A DNA stretch of 64,000 nt from NCBI RefSeq assembly GCF_001435575.1, contig NZ_AZEA01000003.1:117148-181147 (forward strand), given 5' to 3'. The notes under the pieces are model-generated. The model had not been told where the DNA came from and did not search any database. It saw only the letters and a program-made list of their open reading frames with translations. The stretch's first letter is position 1, and every line of letters starts with the position of its first letter. The stretch is from Lentilactobacillus sunkii DSM 19904 (GTDB lineage: Bacteria; Bacillota; Bacilli; Lactobacillales; Lactobacillaceae). Shown here in pieces: positions 40,135-48,369 of the stretch. The position numbers and the translations under genes are program-made.

Positions 40135-40498
40135 GGGGTCGTTATGGATTCGACGGGTATAGGTTGAGTCTGGATTGCGTTTCGTGCAGCGCCACGTTAA
40201 ACCGCCCAGTTTATTATAACTGCAAAAAATAATAACAATTCTTACGCTTTAGCTGCCTAATAAGCGCTTAACGTAGATCCTCCTAACTTCGCCCATGGGT
40301 TAGATCTGGGTCCTAAATTAAATGGGCTCACGCAGTTTGCTCCCACCTGAAGCGGACTGAAGAGACTAATCAGGTTAGCCTGCTGTGGGTGCCTTGATTT
40401 ATGGCGTTTCAGTAGGTGAAATTCAAATAATAGATCTATGAACGTAGATATCTGGGTGGCAATATGCTCGGACGCGGGTTCAACTCCCGCCGACTCCA
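40135..40498 (+). ncRNA. ssrA: Transfer-messenger RNA (tmRNA)
   Basis: Starts GGGGTCGTTATGGATTCGAC and ends with a T-arm and acceptor (GGTTCAACTCCCGCCGACTCCA). The ends pair as GGGGTCG / CGACTCC. The tag frame 40222-40257 reads AKNNNNSYALAA followed by two stops, the usual lactobacillar tag. It rescues stalled ribosomes. The CCA is not encoded beyond the discriminator A. Confidence 0.98.
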
Positions 40499-40508
40499 TT
40501 GAATATAC

Positions 40509-40560
40509 AAAAAGTCAGCCAAATCGATGCCTAATTGCATTGATTTGGCTGACTTTTTTT
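40509..40560 (+). terminator. Terminator of ssrA
   Basis: AAAGTCAGCCAAATC / GATTTGGCTGACTTTTTTT, long stem and T-run. Confidence 0.92.
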
Positions 40561-40698
40561 AAAGTAAATCAATTCGGTCGTTGAACCAAGAAAATAGTAA
40601 AATTAAATGTATGAGAATCTGTTAACTTTAGAGAATGGATATCAACCCGTCTATTCCTATACCGCAACTATATACAATACATGAAGGGAAATAAGCTT

Positions 40699-41109
40699 AT
40701 GAGGAAAATAACAAAGTACGCAATAACCGTTGCATCAGCAATCAGTTTTATGGCAATATCCCCAGCACCAAGCAATGCCGCTTCTTGGCATTATGGTACC
40801 CCAAAGATTCTTCGGGGGACATACCAACGAACTCAATATGCAGGATCAGGAAAATACCGGTTCAAGTTTCAGACAGGTGTTCGTATGACGCCAACAACCT
40901 TTACCGGATTTGGTCTTGGCGATCCCTTTGCATTAAACAGGGTCAGTTATAAACAATATGGCAGATATACTTACCTGATTCGAGGCGTGGAATTTATGTA
41001 CTCCCATAAAGTAAACCATGTAAAAATCGTGGCTACACACTATAAATTAAAATATCGTACAACATATCCATATAACGACAAGCACTACTCCAAAGTGTAT
41101 TATCGTTAG
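40699..41109 (+). CDS. Small secreted protein, WHxGTPxxLRG family
   Basis: Protein of 136 residues with a Sec signal peptide (MRKITKYAITVASA..., cleavage near SNA/AS) and a basic, Tyr-rich, probably beta-stranded domain starting SWHYGTPKILRGTYQ. A second gene in this window (61533) encodes ATWHNGTPTALRGHW at the same place, so these are paralogues; 52605 may be a more distant member. The start at 40699 is preferred over 40681. Function unknown. Confidence 0.75.
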   Translation: MRKITKYAITVASAISFMAISPAPSNAASWHYGTPKILRGTYQRTQYAGSGKYRFKFQTGVRMTPTTFTGFGLGDPFALNRVSYKQYGRYTYLIRGVEFMYSHKVNHVKIVATHYKLKYRTTYPYNDKHYSKVYYR

Positions 41110-41292
41110 AAGCCAAAAATGGGAGACCATTAAATTCTAAAATTCATCGATTTCCAGCTTTTCAATTTCAAACCATTCGGGGATAAATGAACCTGAGGCA
41201 ATTACAATTACTTTTAACCCAATTCAGAATTCCTGGAATAGCATTTAAAGAGAAGCATTATTTTTCATATAACCAGCATCTTTCAAAAAATA

Positions 41293-41321
41293 TTTACATT
41301 GAACTGACAACATGCTATACT
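41293..41321 (+). promoter_or_regulatory. Promoter of the orphan small RNA
   Basis: TTTACA (41293-41298), 17-base spacer, TATACT (41316-41321), with TGC before the -10 (extended). Confidence 0.8.
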
Positions 41322-41325
41322 TTTT

Positions 41326-41404
41326 GTCGGTGCCAAACCACGGTGAGTAAGTAACGATCGGCGCGCAAGCGTTCAGAAGGTCGAAGCTACTTGCCATTTT
41401 TTTA
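41326..41404 (+). ncRNA. Candidate small structured RNA, about 80 nt
   Basis: A near-consensus promoter is followed by about 80 bases with no ORF. Predicted stems are GTAAGTA (41347-41353) with TACTTGC (41388-41394), inside it CGATC with GGTCG, and at the tip GCGC-GCAA-GCGT with a GNRA tetraloop. The 3' stem runs straight into CATTTTTTT, so the fold ends as an intrinsic terminator. The 5' part GTCGGTGCCAAACCACG may be a seed or further stem. It does not match 4.5S, 6S or tmRNA as I know them, and the downstream gene starts 105 bases later with its own -10. Confidence 0.65.
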
Positions 41405-41508
41405 TCTAAAGAAATATTTAAAATCACCTGCAACCCATTCTTCAATACATAGGCTCATAACCAATAATGTTATACTCGACTCGTAAATTCATCGAGGGGG
41501 AATAGTTC

Positions 41509-41994
41509 ATGCAAGATCAAACACCATCACGACAGCAACGAAAACAGACTAAAAAAGCACAGAAGAAATCCAAGCACACCAAATTAATTGTGTTGTTAAC
41601 TGTCTTGGCCATTATCCTGGGTGGCTTTCTGTATGTCGGCCACCAGGTTCATGAATTAACGGACGCGCAACGCCAGACCAACACGATTTTGGATAAACCA
41701 ATTAAAAATACAGTGGTTAAAATTGTTCAGCCAAAATTGCCTGAGGAAGTTCGGCCACAAGTCATTCGAATTATTCAAGAAGAACCGTTATACCGTATTC
41801 AGCAGGCAGCTGACAATCCAGAACTGTTTCAACAAATTGCCGACAAATACCAAGTTCCTGAAAATTACGTCGCACCGGCCAAACAATACTGGTTCAGCCA
41901 GCAAAATGATGCTTTGAGGTCGGACATTTATCATGCTAAGCTGATGCAGATTATTTCGGAACTTCAAGCATTGAATAATTCCAGTCAGTCATGA
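41509..41994 (+). CDS. Hypothetical membrane-anchored protein
   Basis: Protein of 161 residues: basic cytoplasmic tail rich in Lys, Gln and Arg (1-25), one membrane helix (about 26-46) and an extracytoplasmic helical domain. GAGGGGGA precedes the ATG; an extended -10 (TGTTATACT) lies near 41467-41475. It ends next to a secreted-protein gene, giving a likely pair. Not recognised. Confidence 0.72.
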   Translation: MQDQTPSRQQRKQTKKAQKKSKHTKLIVLLTVLAIILGGFLYVGHQVHELTDAQRQTNTILDKPIKNTVVKIVQPKLPEEVRPQVIRIIQEEPLYRIQQAADNPELFQQIADKYQVPENYVAPAKQYWFSQQNDALRSDIYHAKLMQIISELQALNNSSQS

Positions 41995-42011
41995 AATCGG
42001 GGGATATTTAC

Positions 42012-42842
42012 ATGAAATTTAAATCACTTTTTTCAATGATCGTGGCTGGGACAGCTTTGGGAATTGGAATGACAATGACCATGCCCTCCGTGTCCGCTAA
42101 CGGGTATCAAAGAATCAAAACAAGTTGGGAATCTTCACCCACTTGGTTTCAAGTGAAGTCCCAATATAAACATAAAAAAGTGTACATGTGGAATAGTAAC
42201 CACACTAAAAAAATTCTACAATTAAACAATTATCCAAATTCCAACCGGAATCGTAATCATACTTATACCTATAAACACAATGGCAAGTTGTCAGTCTACT
42301 ATGGAATCAATGGCTGGACGCCAAAGAATCATTACACCCGAAAAGGAATTGTTTGGGGCGGGTATCTCCGACCGGGCTACAATACGAACTACAAGGTTTG
42401 GAACAATCTACAACTAGGCAGATTCTCAAACAACCAGGAATATGCCAAGTACATTCAAGAATCACCTTCCCAGCGATTTTCTAAAAAGGTATTAAAGCTG
42501 TTTCCGAACACGCCATTATCTTGGAGACTCAGTAGCGAATGGAGCGCATTCCCTATCCAAACAGATCCAACTACTGGGATTAAATCGTTGCCATCATTTA
42601 CCGATGTTATTGTTTTGCAATCAGTCAACAAATACTTTGACCGTGCCTTTTACAAAAATAACATTTCCGACAGCCAACGATTAAATCTGGTTAAAAAAGC
42701 ACTGGATAAAGCAGGCTACGATCAGGCAAAGCGCAACACTTTAAGCGACTACCAAATTGGCATTTTCTACTACGACAAACATCATCAAGAAGCCGCCGAC
42801 GAATATCCGGGAATTATACTTGCAAAGCCCATTCAAAAATAG
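42012..42842 (+). CDS. Secreted protein with SH3-like region
   Basis: Protein of 276 residues with a signal peptide (cleavage near SVSA/NG). The segment KVYMWNSNHTKKILQLNNY through GIVWGGYLRPGYN looks like the Trp/Gly-rich wall-binding SH3-like modules seen in lactobacillar surface proteins. The C-terminal 120 residues are not recognised. The start at 42012 is behind GGGGGA. Cotranscribed with the preceding gene (17-base gap). Confidence 0.72.
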   Translation: MKFKSLFSMIVAGTALGIGMTMTMPSVSANGYQRIKTSWESSPTWFQVKSQYKHKKVYMWNSNHTKKILQLNNYPNSNRNRNHTYTYKHNGKLSVYYGINGWTPKNHYTRKGIVWGGYLRPGYNTNYKVWNNLQLGRFSNNQEYAKYIQESPSQRFSKKVLKLFPNTPLSWRLSSEWSAFPIQTDPTTGIKSLPSFTDVIVLQSVNKYFDRAFYKNNISDSQRLNLVKKALDKAGYDQAKRNTLSDYQIGIFYYDKHHQEAADEYPGIILAKPIQK

Positions 42843-42860
42843 CTGAAGACTATTCGATCT

Positions 42861-42894
42861 TAGGCAGAGCCAACCAATGGTTCTGCCTTTTTAT
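42861..42894 (+). terminator. Rho-independent terminator
   Basis: GGCAGAGCCA / TGGTTCTGCC stem, then TTTTT. Confidence 0.85.
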
Positions 42895-43035
42895 ATACTA
42901 AATTCAAGCATTAAATAAGCGAATCCAAAGCTCAACAACCAACTCAACTATTTTTGAGTTACTTTTTCGGCATAATCATGTAAAATATTAATAATATTAA
43001 ATTTCAATTTATGAAATCGTATTGGAGACGGGAAA

Positions 43036-43530
43036 ATGAAAAAAGCAATCGTGCTTGTCATGACATTCATCACAGCAATATCTCTTGCAGGCTGCACACT
43101 GGGACAGAGCAAGAAGTCCTCAAACGCTCAAAGCTTCAGCAACAACTCACTGAAAGCCAAAAACTTCCAACTAAAAATTACCAAAACGACGGTCATCCCA
43201 GCCGGTGAAACCGGAAACGAATTTGGTAAAAAGCCAATTTTTGCCATTTGGTATACGATCAAAAATACCAGCAATAAAAAAGTTACGCCGGTTTCCGCAG
43301 CCTCGGTACTGCACGCATACCAACCAGCTAAGTCTAAGAAGCGATTGATTGCTGCCCCACTTCCAGATGAGAAATTAGCATCCAGTTATAAAGTCAACAT
43401 CAAGAAGAATCATTCAGCCAAAGGTTCTATGGCTTGGAATCTATACGACACAAAATCACCAATCAAAATTTATGGCGTCAAATATGGTACAAACCAAACG
43501 ATTGGCATTCGAACTTACAGCATCAAGTAG
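43036..43530 (+). CDS. DUF5067-like lipoprotein
   Basis: Protein of 164 residues with signal peptide and lipobox SLAGC (Cys20). The domain (IFAIWYTIKNTSNKKVTP, then an Ig-like run ending GIRTYSIK) follows the DUF5067/DUF4352 pattern of extracellular sandwich domains. Function unknown. Single-gene unit. Confidence 0.78.
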   Translation: MKKAIVLVMTFITAISLAGCTLGQSKKSSNAQSFSNNSLKAKNFQLKITKTTVIPAGETGNEFGKKPIFAIWYTIKNTSNKKVTPVSAASVLHAYQPAKSKKRLIAAPLPDEKLASSYKVNIKKNHSAKGSMAWNLYDTKSPIKIYGVKYGTNQTIGIRTYSIK

Positions 43531-43559
43531 TATGAATCAGTACCTCATGAACCACAATG

Positions 43560-43617
43560 AAAAACAGCAGAGCTGACATATGCACAAGTTTGCATATATC
43601 AGTCTGCTGTTTTTTTA
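43560..43617 (+). terminator. Rho-independent terminator of the lipoprotein gene
   Basis: AACAGCAGAGCTGACATATGCA pairs almost fully with TGCATATATCAGTCTGCTGTT, then T-run. Confidence 0.9.
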
Positions 43618-43638
43618 CCTCTCTTATTCATGCGTATC

Positions 43639-43670
43639 CAAAAAAGGATTGGAAATAGACTTCCAATCCT
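43639..43670 (-). terminator. Rho-independent terminator of the pyruvate oxidase gene
   Basis: Minus strand GGATTGGAA / TTCCAATCC with a 6-base loop, then TTTTTT. Confidence 0.9.
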
Positions 43671-43683
43671 CTCAAACATATCT

Positions 43684-45438
43684 TTATTGAACACCATGCT
43701 TCTTCAAGAATTCACTTAATGGAATCAATCCCTCTGCGTAGTTACGTTTCTTGAAGTCGTCAATTGTCTTTTGATCGAACTTATCAGGATCCAAAGTCAA
43801 TTTTTCAACCGGAATTGGTCGTTCATTGGTAATTTTGACATCGATCAGCACTGGCTTGCCGGCTTTGGTCTCCTCAACAGCCTTGTCAAATGCTGGTTTC
43901 ATCTGGTCAACGGAAGTTACGGTAATGCCAAGCATCCCTTGAGCTTCCGCAACTTTGGCAAAATCTGTCTGCGGCAAACTGATGCCAAACCATTCATGAT
44001 TGTCATCTTCCTGCTCATCTTCAATGAAACCAAGCGCATCGTTAGAGAAGACAACATTGATGATTGGCAGCTTGTAGCCAACTTCAGTGCTCAAATCCTG
44101 CATCACCATTGCCTGAGCACCATCACCAGCCATGTTAAATACCTGACGATCCGGATAACTCAATTTGGCAGCAAGTGCTCCTGGGAGACCAACCCCCATT
44201 GTCGCAAACAGTCCGGATGTGATCCAAGGCTGGTGGCCATTGGTTTTCAGAAGACGGACCGCGTTTTGAGTGACATCCCCCACATCAATTGAGTAAATGG
44301 CATCCTTTTCAGAAATCCGGTTTATCTCTTTAAACGCCGGTTCAAATCGCAATTTGCCTTCGGTCCGGTTCATCATGTGATCATTGTATTCATGCCAGTT
44401 GGTAACATTGTCAACATTGGCTGCATACCAATCAGATGGTGCAGCTTCCTTACCCATGTCGTTTAATTTCTGCAAGGTCTTCTTGGCGTCAGCTAAAATA
44501 GCCACATCCGTCTTATGACGTTTGCCAAGGACCTGAGGATTGTTATCAATCTGGACGAATTTAACATCCGGCTTGAACATCACCTCTGCAAATGGGTAGT
44601 TGGATCCAACAAACAGCATCAAATCAGTTTGTTGAAGTGCCTCATTGGCTGGCTTTGAGGCAACTCGGGCTGCTGAACCGAGTAATGATTCAAAGTCATA
44701 CGGAATAATTTCCTTACCAAGTGCAGTCGTAATCACCGGAATTTGAAATTTCTTGGCGAATTCCATGACTTCAGCTGCAGCCCCATAAGTGCCTTGACCG
44801 ACATATAATACCGGCTTTTTGGCTTGATAAATGAGGTCAAGCACTTGTTGAACCTGGTCATCTGATCCGGCTGACAGTTCAGGTCGGGCAAAGTTAGCGG
44901 CAGCACTGTAATAACCATCTGCCGGGATTTCTTTATTGGTTAAGTCATTAGGAATTGTGACAAACGCCGGCCCGTGTTGGGCAAATGCTCGGCGAATCGC
45001 TTCATCCAAAATGTGTGGCAGGCTCTCAGCGGTCATAACGGTTCGAGCATAGACGCCCGCATCTTTGAACCAAGGGTTTTCATCAAATTCCTGGAAGAAG
45101 TCCTGGTTCATCATTGCTTGTGGGTTTTGGCCGACAATGAATAAAGCCGGTACTTTATCTGCCATCGCATCGTAACCACCTTGATACAAGTGGGTTGCAC
45201 CGGGTCCGGCTGAGCCAAAGGCCACGCCGATCTTGCCGGTCAGTTTGGTATCAGCAACGGCTGCCAACGCGCCAACTTCTTCGTGTCGGACATGAATATA
45301 TTTGATTTTATCTTTTTCAGCATCTAATGCATACATTAAATTATTAACGGTTCCGCCGGGAATCCCGTAGACATGATCAACGCCCCAACTTTCGAGCGTT
45401 CGTAATGCGGCAATCCCAGAATTAATTGTCTCTGCCAT
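43684..45438 (-). CDS. pox: Pyruvate oxidase
   Basis: TPP-, FAD- and Mg-dependent enzyme of 584 residues converting pyruvate, phosphate and oxygen to acetyl phosphate, CO2 and H2O2. N-terminal YGIPGGTVNNLMYAL with the TPP-activating Glu in VRHEEVGALAA, GSAGPGATHLYQGGYDAMADKVP, and the TPP motif GDGAQAMVMQDLSTEVGY ending VVFSND. AGGAGG precedes the ATG. The annotation as oxidase rather than acetolactate synthase rests on overall similarity to lactobacillar Pox; both share the fold. Confidence 0.92.
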   Translation of the reverse strand: MAETINSGIAALRTLESWGVDHVYGIPGGTVNNLMYALDAEKDKIKYIHVRHEEVGALAAVADTKLTGKIGVAFGSAGPGATHLYQGGYDAMADKVPALFIVGQNPQAMMNQDFFQEFDENPWFKDAGVYARTVMTAESLPHILDEAIRRAFAQHGPAFVTIPNDLTNKEIPADGYYSAAANFARPELSAGSDDQVQQVLDLIYQAKKPVLYVGQGTYGAAAEVMEFAKKFQIPVITTALGKEIIPYDFESLLGSAARVASKPANEALQQTDLMLFVGSNYPFAEVMFKPDVKFVQIDNNPQVLGKRHKTDVAILADAKKTLQKLNDMGKEAAPSDWYAANVDNVTNWHEYNDHMMNRTEGKLRFEPAFKEINRISEKDAIYSIDVGDVTQNAVRLLKTNGHQPWITSGLFATMGVGLPGALAAKLSYPDRQVFNMAGDGAQAMVMQDLSTEVGYKLPIINVVFSNDALGFIEDEQEDDNHEWFGISLPQTDFAKVAEAQGMLGITVTSVDQMKPAFDKAVEETKAGKPVLIDVKITNERPIPVEKLTLDPDKFDQKTIDDFKKRNYAEGLIPLSEFLKKHGVQ

Positions 45439-45493
45439 AATAAAAACCTCCTGTGAGTGAGCAACTTTTTATTGATCATGGTTATATTAGTTT

Positions 45494-45543
45494 TGTACAA
45501 TCAAAATTACAATCAAATCGACTTTTTAATTGTAAACGCTTCA
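45494..45543 (-). promoter_or_regulatory. Pox promoter region with cre-like element
   Basis: Minus strand TTGTAA, 17-base spacer, TAATAT is a plausible promoter. Upstream, TGAAGCGTTTACA (45543-45531) resembles a CcpA cre site one base short of the 14-base consensus. Confidence 0.4.
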
Positions 45544-45672
45544 TTATCAGTGAAAGAAACAACCATGCCAATCTTTAAATTAACCCATTTAAGGTTATTC
45601 ATTTTATGTTATGTAAGAAATGATATTTGTGTTAAAGTAATATTATAATTATTAGAGGGGGAAAATAGCTAA

Positions 45673-46095
45673 ATGCTAAAAGCCTACATAGAATTTTGGA
45701 CAAAGATTGGCGCGCTGAATGCAAAAGCCACCAGAAAACAATTTTGGGTCCCCTTTATCGTCCACAGCATGATTTTATTAATTCTGCTTATTTCGACCCA
45801 TCAAGTCGGCAGCTTTATTCACGGACACGTAATTGCTCTAAATCCAATTATCGGTTATTCTGATTCACTTCCTTCAAACATTTTGTTTTTTGTCATTATC
45901 ACACTGACTTTATTTGTTGGATTGGCAACGTTCACCAGCCTCTGTCGAAGGTTGCACGATGCCGGGTTTTCCGGGTGGTGGGCGGTGGTTGACCTATTGT
46001 TCATACCATTTTGGTGGGGACTGTTGATTCTGATAATCGCCTTGCTGCCATCAAAGGAAGATCCAAGATGGCCGACCAATCAATCAGACTTTTAA
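45673..46095 (+). CDS. DUF805 family membrane protein (first of tandem pair)
   Basis: Protein of 140 residues with three to four membrane helices. It opens YIEFWTKIGALNAKATRKQFW and carries the family motif LCRRLHDAGFSGWWA. GAGGGGGAAA precedes the ATG. Function of DUF805 is unknown. Confidence 0.85.
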   Translation: MLKAYIEFWTKIGALNAKATRKQFWVPFIVHSMILLILLISTHQVGSFIHGHVIALNPIIGYSDSLPSNILFFVIITLTLFVGLATFTSLCRRLHDAGFSGWWAVVDLLFIPFWWGLLILIIALLPSKEDPRWPTNQSDF

Positions 46096-46145
46096 AATCC
46101 ATCCGCTGTATTCATTCCCCCCACAAAATTAAGGAGATATCCATC

Positions 46146-46577
46146 ATGCTCAAAACATATCTGCAATTTTGGACCAAAATGTTTGTTGGTCGTGCCAAAA
46201 CGACTCCTACCCAATTCTGGGTACCGTGGATCGTCAACTTTGCGATCGCATTTTGTACCACTTACCTGATCAAAAATATAACAAACAGTCACGAACTTTC
46301 ATTGATGTTCTTATTCCCGAAAATGAATAGTGTGTTGACCGTTTTGATTAATGGGATTTCACTCATCCTGATCGTTATAGTCTGTACCGCAATGTTCACA
46401 TCCTACTTACGCAGGATGAACGATGCAGGTATTTCAGTTCTGTGGGGGATTCTGCCGCTTGCAATTCTACCGGTCAAGTTAGCCCCTATCGTCCTGGTGC
46501 TTGCCCTTCTGCCATCCAACAAAAGCTCCAAACATCTGATCAATCAATCAGAGACCCACAAAGTATTGTCAAAATAA
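46146..46577 (+). CDS. DUF805 family membrane protein (second of tandem pair)
   Basis: Protein of 143 residues, paralogous to the preceding one (YLQFWTKMFVGRAKTTPTQFW; YLRRMNDAGISVLWG). The start at 46146 has AAGGAG ahead; the open frame further upstream overlaps the first gene. The pair looks like a tandem duplication that has diverged. Confidence 0.85.
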   Translation: MLKTYLQFWTKMFVGRAKTTPTQFWVPWIVNFAIAFCTTYLIKNITNSHELSLMFLFPKMNSVLTVLINGISLILIVIVCTAMFTSYLRRMNDAGISVLWGILPLAILPVKLAPIVLVLALLPSNKSSKHLINQSETHKVLSK

Positions 46578-46587
46578 ATTAGACACT

Positions 46588-46626
46588 AAAAATCCAACCA
46601 TCAATTGATGATTGGATTTTATTTAT
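46588..46626 (+). terminator. Rho-independent terminator of the DUF805 pair
   Basis: AAAATCCAACCATC / GATGATTGGATTTT with short loop, then TATTTATT. Confidence 0.8.
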
Positions 46627-46740
46627 TCTTCAAATAACTTCCCAGCTTTAGGGTCTGGATCCAAAGCCCAAATCTTTTCAATGGTAATGATACCCTCAAC
46701 TTTAAAAACCGACAATTTCCTGTTAGTATAAATCTTGCTC
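46627..46740 (-). pseudogene. Truncated duplicate of the flavin-binding (PNPOx-like) gene
   Basis: The minus strand reads KVEGIITIEKIWALDPDPKA and then GKLFEE-stop, almost the same as the C-terminus of the intact gene at 47911-48309 (KGAGVITIEKIWTLDPGPKA). Nucleotide identity is obvious over about 90 bases. A deletion then joins it to a second homologous piece (ATTTATACTAAC versus ATTTATACCGAT). The first three quarters of the gene are missing. Confidence 0.8.
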
Positions 46741-46785
46741 ATACATAAAATGATATGGAGTCCTGACACAAAGCTTTAATAATGA

Positions 46786-46815
46786 TTGACGGGTGCACTG
46801 TTGTTTAGGTATAGT
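46786..46815 (+). promoter_or_regulatory. Promoter of the zinc-ribbon protein gene
   Basis: TTGACG (46786-46791), 18-base spacer, TATAGT (46810-46815). The leader of about 115 bases contains a GAAATGATT / AATCATTTC hairpin (46865-46883). Confidence 0.65.
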
Positions 46816-46938
46816 TATAAAGTTCGTAATCAATTCATGCAACAAATGCAATGTTTTATGGCAAGAAATGATTCAATCATTTCCATTCTTCCATAACTGA
46901 TGGCATTGAATGCTGAATACATATTTTGGAGGATCACC

Positions 46939-47847
46939 ATGAATGAAGCTACAAAGTTTTGCATAAGCTGCGGGAAACAGATCCCATCTGCCGCTCAGTT
47001 CTGCCCATATTGTGGAAAGGAACAGGTGAGCTTGAGCGATGATAATAGTTCTAAACCCAATCTTATAAAACAATCGACCGCTCCAGAACCGCAGCGTCAT
47101 TCCCCAGCCAATTTGGATCACAAACAACTCTGGTATAAGAATTGGATGATTTGGGCGATTATTATTCTCGGGGTTGGCCTTGTAACTTGTATCGCAATGC
47201 TGAACAATGCTAGAACCACGGTTGTTATGCAGCCAGCAGCGAGTTCGAAAGCCAAGAAGAAAGATATTGCAGTAAAGAAGAAGGATCCAAATGAAATCCC
47301 GTCAGATTCATTAACTCATCCTTCAAAAGTGGGCCAATGGAAAAATAGCCCAATCATTGGGAAAGCAACATTGATTGGTCTTGGGGCTAAACCAAATACA
47401 ACTATAAAAGATGGTCCACTGTCGATTAAGTTTAAGCATGCAGAGGTTGATAAAGTTCATGCAAATACAGAAGATCAGCTTGAGCAAGCCAGTGATACAT
47501 TTAGTAAAGACAATATGCCTAAAGACTATAATCGGATCAAAATTGAATATATCGTAAAGAACAATTCAAATCGGGCAATTCAGTTTGGTGGAATTAAACA
47601 AGTTGTTTACTCAAATGGCTATCAAACCAATTTTGATGATGATTCGATGAGCGATACCGGTTCAACTGACGAAATTTCTTCGAATGCGAAAAGAGTAGAA
47701 TACGCACTTATTTTGCTTGGAAAATCAACGACCGCTCTGAAACCATCCTCAATTAAAATTTTAACCGATGAATCAGAGGATGCAAAATCATATGATACAG
47801 TTGCTGATGGCATTACATTTTCTGAAGATATCTTATATCATGGTTAA
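46939..47847 (+). CDS. Zinc-ribbon membrane protein with extracellular DUF4352-like domain
   Basis: Protein of 302 residues. N-terminal zinc ribbon (FCISCGKQIPSAAQFCPYCGK), one membrane helix (about residues 70-88), a Lys-rich linker and an Ig-like domain (RIKIEYIVKNNSNRAIQFGG). GGAGGATCACC precedes the ATG at 46939. Similar build to other lactobacillar zinc-ribbon surface proteins. Function unknown. Confidence 0.8.
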   Translation: MNEATKFCISCGKQIPSAAQFCPYCGKEQVSLSDDNSSKPNLIKQSTAPEPQRHSPANLDHKQLWYKNWMIWAIIILGVGLVTCIAMLNNARTTVVMQPAASSKAKKKDIAVKKKDPNEIPSDSLTHPSKVGQWKNSPIIGKATLIGLGAKPNTTIKDGPLSIKFKHAEVDKVHANTEDQLEQASDTFSKDNMPKDYNRIKIEYIVKNNSNRAIQFGGIKQVVYSNGYQTNFDDDSMSDTGSTDEISSNAKRVEYALILLGKSTTALKPSSIKILTDESEDAKSYDTVADGITFSEDILYHG

Positions 47848-47860
47848 CAGCATACAAAAC

Positions 47861-47904
47861 AAAAAGCACCGGTTCATCTCAATTAATGAATCGGTGCTTT
47901 ATTT
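47861..47904. terminator. Bidirectional terminator
   Basis: AAAGCACCGGTTCAT / ATGAATCGGTGCTTT between converging genes. Confidence 0.85.
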
Positions 47905-47910
47905 GATTCT

Positions 47911-48309
47911 CTACTCTTCAAATATCTTTCCAGCTTTAGGCCCTGGATCCAGAGTCCAAATCTTTTCAATTGTAATGACCCCTGCGCCTTTAGGAACCGG
48001 GAACTTGCCCTCAGCCCATTTAGCGGCTTGGTCATAATATTCACCATCGGTATAAATCTTGCCAGTTCCGCCAAAACGGAACCCTTTCAAAGCTTTTGCA
48101 TTGGCAACGGCGACAATTGCTTTGCCGTTATCGTTGATGTTGGCTTGAGTTTGGCCGCCCGTCATTTCGTTGTAAATCAGATGTTCATCGTCCAAAACCC
48201 GCATTGAGATCTTTGGACCAACATCTGGATCACCATCCGCATTAACTGTTGAAATATATGATAATTCTCCGGCAATCATATCTTTCATTGCCTGATTCAA
48301 TTTTGCCAT
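47911..48309 (-). CDS. Pyridoxamine 5'-phosphate oxidase-like FMN-binding protein
   Basis: Split-barrel flavin protein of 132 residues. Segments typical for the family are LSYISTVNADGDPDVGPKISM and VITIEKIWTLDPGPKAG. The start is one of two adjacent ATGs (48312 or 48309) behind AAGGGGAG. The true substrate is unknown; PNPOx activity is not implied for this short form. A truncated copy lies at 46627. Confidence 0.85.
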   Translation of the reverse strand: MAKLNQAMKDMIAGELSYISTVNADGDPDVGPKISMRVLDDEHLIYNEMTGGQTQANINDNGKAIVAVANAKALKGFRFGGTGKIYTDGEYYDQAAKWAEGKFPVPKGAGVITIEKIWTLDPGPKAGKIFEE

Positions 48310-48369
48310 CATAACATCTCCCCTTAATTTAAGTAAGCTTATTTTAGAACCAGAAGATTCAAAGGGCAA

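Noticed and set aside
40257-40499. 80-codon minus-strand ORF inside ssrA
   Set aside because: It is a shadow of the tmRNA sequence, as often seen over ssrA genes.
41245-41445. 66-codon minus-strand ORF across the small RNA locus
   Set aside because: It has no ribosome-binding site and is read across a promoter, a hairpin and a terminator on the other strand.
45255-45438. Whether the pox gene could be acetolactate synthase
   Set aside because: The two share the TPP fold, but the sequence follows lactobacillar pyruvate oxidase in length (584) and N-terminal motifs; no als neighbours (alsD, ilv genes) are present.
45457-45648. 63-codon plus-strand ORF between pox and the DUF805 genes
   Set aside because: It overlaps the pox promoter and leader region, has no ribosome-binding site and has a low-complexity hydrophobic composition.
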